Shown one piece after another: positions 58,104-60,279 of a DNA stretch of 60,279 nt. Position 1 is the stretch's first letter; each line of letters opens with the position of its first letter. The stretch is from Myxococcales bacterium (GTDB taxonomy: Bacteria > Myxococcota_A > UBA9042 > UBA3505): NCBI GenBank assembly GCA_002728755.1, contig PBVT01000032.1, forward strand, positions 1-60,279. The letters are read 5' to 3'. The position numbers and the translations under genes were made by a program. The notes beneath the pieces are model-generated. The model made no database searches and was not told where the DNA came from. It saw nothing but the letters and a program-made list of their open reading frames with translations.

Positions 58104-59249
58104 TCAGGCGTCGTCACTGTCTGTGTTGGGCCGACACCATGCTTCCACCGCGTCGTTACCTACCAGCCGGCGAAGAACTGCACGCCGCTGACGCGCTTTA
58201 TAATGGGCGTGGCTACCAGGGCCCTGCTCATTGGAAACAAAGGTGTCGAGGTCGAAGACCTGAAATTCTGCCATTGTGAACACCACACGCCCAAATTTGT
58301 TGAGCGCTGCTGAGCTGGCTCTTGTGGCGTATCGGTCGATTCGGAGCGGAAGATCTACAACAAAGTTTATCATCCGGAAGTCGGGATGGGAGAACTCGTT
58401 ATGGAAAGAAGATTTTGTGCGATTTCTTTCCCGTAAGAGAGCATCCCGAATCGATTCCAACCCTGGATGTTGTTGATTCATGGTCTCTAGCATCTCCTTG
58501 AAGGAGACGAGGTCATTTCTCGAACCATCCGGTACGACATAGTTTGGAGGGAAGAGCTTTTGCGTCATCAAAAGAAGTGTAGGGAGCATATCCGATGCGT
58601 TCTTGATGATGATACGAAAGCGGATCCTATCGTGCAGCTGTGCGGCGAGAGTTTCTCTTTTCGCGAGAAGCTTCAATATCTGGCTTCGTCGAGGTTTTTC
58701 ACCCGCCTCTATATTTGTCAGGTCGACGCCTGATGAGCGCAAAACCTGACCAAAAGCCAAGACTCTTTCTCGGGCCAGGTTAAAGAGCTCATTATCCGAT
58801 ACCGGTAGCTGATGACGTAGGGATCGTGCCCGAATATGAAAGATCACATGGGAGACCTTTAATACCATCAATGCAGGCTGAAAATAGGGGCTATCTGGTT
58901 CCGATGCCCACAAAAAGAGGTCGGTTGGATCCGAAAAGTTGGCAATCGGTTCGGGTACCGAATAGCCATGTTGAACTTCCAGATGGCTGATGGCTTCACG
59001 CATCACCGAGTCGACAATATAGAGGTCTTGTGGATCGGTTACGTCGTAGCAAAGAAGCATCAGGTGGCGTCTGACGGCTTCTTTCGAGCGGAAATGAAGC
59101 CGATCCACATCGATAAGACTACGCCCTCGAAGCACCATACGCACAGCTTCGAGATCTGCGATATCGATGGTTTCGTCCCGAAACGCCTTGGATAAACTTA
59201 GATCCAGATCGACGCTTGGACGTCTATCAGCTGTGTCCTCCATAGCCAA
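58104..59249 (-). CDS. unknown protein with possible RelA/SpoT-like nucleotidyltransferase core
   Basis: 381 residues from a TTG at 59249 with GGGGA six bases upstream; an ATG at 59243 is the alternative. No signal peptide or TM. In the middle (about 190-320) KPRRSQILKLLAKR, LHDRIRFRIIIKNASDML and HPDFRMINFVVDLPLR run in the order and spacing of RelA/SpoT synthetase motifs: substrate helix, DxxxxR-type strand, and the strand after the NGYxS loop. The usual HD hydrolase motifs are absent. I think this matches a Myxococcota family known as TIGR04552, but that is from memory. Synthesis of an alarmone is an inference only. Confidence 0.55.
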   Translation of the reverse strand: MAMEDTADRRPSVDLDLSLSKAFRDETIDIADLEAVRMVLRGRSLIDVDRLHFRSKEAVRRHLMLLCYDVTDPQDLYIVDSVMREAISHLEVQHGYSVPEPIANFSDPTDLFLWASEPDSPYFQPALMVLKVSHVIFHIRARSLRHQLPVSDNELFNLARERVLAFGQVLRSSGVDLTNIEAGEKPRRSQILKLLAKRETLAAQLHDRIRFRIIIKNASDMLPTLLLMTQKLFPPNYVVPDGSRNDLVSFKEMLETMNQQHPGLESIRDALLRERNRTKSSFHNEFSHPDFRMINFVVDLPLRIDRYATRASSAALNKFGRVVFTMAEFQVFDLDTFVSNEQGPGSHAHYKARQRRAVLRRLVGNDAVEAWCRPNTDSDDA

Positions 59250-59353
59250 CGCACTTCCCCTAAGATGAGAATATCACATCTGAACCCCAGGCGTCAGTAC
59301 CAGACACCAGGTCAAAACACAATGGATCACCGACGAAACCCATGTGGAACAAG

Positions 59354-59383
59354 TTGCGTCCTATGGAGATGCGATTCTATAAT
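59354..59383 (+). promoter_or_regulatory. candidate promoter of the zinc-ribbon/GYF gene
   Basis: TTGCGT (59354-59359), an 18-base spacer, then a perfect TATAAT (59378-59383). The leader to the ATG at 59459 would be about 70 bases. The rest of the 59250-59458 gap shows nothing clear. Confidence 0.45.
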
Positions 59384-59458
59384 CGGAAACCGGCCCCCGG
59401 CATATAAAGTTGTGTCTTCACAATGTGCAGTCGGCAAAGGGTCTCGTATGGATACTAA

Positions 59459-60279
59459 ATGAATCTCCTTTGCGAAAAATGCCAAACGCGCCATGAGGTG
59501 GCGGACGCCGACATCAATGCGGTGAACACCATCTATAAGGTCAGCTGCAAAGAATGCGGCTTTGCCATGGTGTTTCGTTCTCTTGCGGATCCCCAGGGTG
59601 ACGATTCCGTGACGTGGTATGCGGCGGAAGAAGGGGGAACACGTCTGGGGCCGTTCTCTGAGCACCAGCTCGTAGGTCAGTTTATACGGGGGCAAATCAG
59701 CGCCAACACCTATTTATGGTGTCCTCAGTTTGATAACTGGCTTCGGTTATCCGACATCGCAGCGTTTCGATTCCTGACGGATCCGGCGACACAGATCGAA
59801 CAAAATTTTGAACCAACCGGATGGAAGGCGTCTAGCGGAACGACGGTGCTCCAATCATCCGATCAGATCGATGTTGGGCCTCTAAAATCCGTACGGGTAA
59901 ACCTTCCTGATGATGCTGGGGTTGTGGTTGAGGAACCCGCCAGAGAAAAAATTACAGACCGGATTCGAATTAAAGACGCGGCCGAGCTTCGTGACGATAG
60001 TTCACTGGCCTCTGAAGAGAAGACAGCAGAGCACTCGGCTTTGACAGTACCTGAAGAGGATACTGCAGAGCATGAGGCCTTGCTTGTTTCTGAAGAGGAG
60101 ACTGCGGAGCACCAGGCGTTAACAGAACCGGAAGACGAAGTGGTGGAGGCCTCGGAAGAGGTGACTGCCGTTATCGAGATTCCCGAAGAAGCCGAAGAAG
60201 CCGAAGAAGCGGAAGAAGCCGAAGAAGCCGAAGAAGCGGAAGAAGCCGAAGAAGCCGAAGAAGCGGAAGAAGCCGAAGA
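59459..60279 (+). CDS. zinc-ribbon + GYF protein, GltJ/AgmX-like N-terminus (3' part outside window)
   Basis: Open from the ATG at 59459 to the right edge (273 codons), so the C-terminus is missing. A zinc ribbon comes first: C5/C8 in LLCEKCQ and C30/C33 in SCKECGF, the MJ0042-type N-terminal finger. A GYF-2 domain follows (about 52-100) with WYAAEEGG, LGPFSEHQL and LWCPQFDNWLRL. The chain then turns acidic, with three TAEHxAL repeats (about 187-220) and a long EEA repeat. AgmX (GltJ) of M. xanthus has, as I recall, this zinc-ribbon plus GYF head, used to sense the polarity switch MglA. Many other Myxococcota proteins share it, so the Glt link is a hypothesis. No TM is seen in the part present. 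Confidence 0.7.
   Translation, partial: MNLLCEKCQTRHEVADADINAVNTIYKVSCKECGFAMVFRSLADPQGDDSVTWYAAEEGGTRLGPFSEHQLVGQFIRGQISANTYLWCPQFDNWLRLSDIAAFRFLTDPATQIEQNFEPTGWKASSGTTVLQSSDQIDVGPLKSVRVNLPDDAGVVVEEPAREKITDRIRIKDAAELRDDSSLASEEKTAEHSALTVPEEDTAEHEALLVSEEETAEHQALTEPEDEVVEASEEVTAVIEIPEEAEEAEEAEEAEEAEEAEEAEEAEEAEEAE
60185..60279 (+). repeat. 9-bp tandem repeat with 27-bp higher-order pattern
   Basis: Ten and a half copies of GAAGAAGCC, with every third unit ending GCG (GAAGAAGCG), run to the window edge and code for Glu-Glu-Ala. The regular 27-base order suggests recent expansion by unequal recombination or slippage. The frame is kept by any copy-number change. Confidence 0.9.

Overview
The window looks like chromosomal DNA from a Myxococcota-type bacterium (former Deltaproteobacteria). 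The GC content is moderate by eye and the coding is very dense. Pointers to this group are several very large TPR proteins, secreted proteins with Pro/Ala-rich and Asp-rich linkers, a tail-anchored Ser/Thr kinase, and proteins that resemble parts of the Myxococcus xanthus gliding (Agl-Glt) machine. I see no rRNA, tRNA, CRISPR array, insertion sequence, integrase or prophage gene. Most neighbouring genes overlap or are only a few bases apart.

Layout. (1) 1-8816, minus strand: four genes for exported TPR or low-complexity proteins, behind a good sigma70-like promoter (8856-8883). The last gene is a TPR lipoprotein cut by the window edge. The 1272-residue TPR protein followed by a TPR lipoprotein resembles the GltD(AgmU)-GltE(AglT) pair. 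(2) 9007-10694, minus: rplU-rpmA-obg. (3) 10978-15690, plus: thiolase, 3-hydroxyacyl-CoA dehydrogenase, crotonase, a stand-alone B12-binding protein, then rarA. (4) 33856 down to 15700, minus: a 3825-residue cytoplasmic TPR protein, a two-TM sensor-like protein, mutS2, an L,D-transpeptidase lipoprotein and a small acidic protein. (5) 34146-37874, plus: gyrB, a 96-residue protein and a DnaC-like ATPase with a zinc-finger-like head. (6) 37888-44735: an NYN-domain protein (minus), a PTPS/QueD-like enzyme and a DUF2723 membrane protein (plus), then an EamA transporter, UbiB-type kinase and phasin-like coiled coil (minus). (7) 44811-47269, plus: sugar-nucleotide epimerase and aldehyde dehydrogenase. 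(8) 47278-49226, minus: a secreted nuclease with a lamin-tail domain and an unknown protein. (9) 49485-51295, plus: coaE and a divergent SDR protein. (10) 55365 down to 51304, minus: hslV-hslU-argD and an acidic unknown protein. (11) 55593-58093, plus: rpsT, dnaJ and a tail-anchored kinase. (12) 58104-59249, minus: a protein with a possible RelA/SpoT-like core. (13) 59459 to the end, plus: a zinc-ribbon/GYF protein with an acidic repeat tail, cut by the window edge.

How it fits together. Most of the window is housekeeping: translation, replication and repair, protein quality control, CoA and arginine biosynthesis, and acyl-CoA metabolism. The less ordinary thread is a set of proteins resembling parts of a trans-envelope motility machine: the four exported TPR or low-complexity proteins at the left, the giant cytosolic TPR protein in the middle (AgmK/GltI-like in architecture) and the zinc-ribbon plus GYF protein at the right end (AgmX/GltJ-like in its N-terminus). 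These family links come from architecture and remembered literature, not from a search. Several small unknown proteins are translationally coupled to well-known genes and deserve attention.
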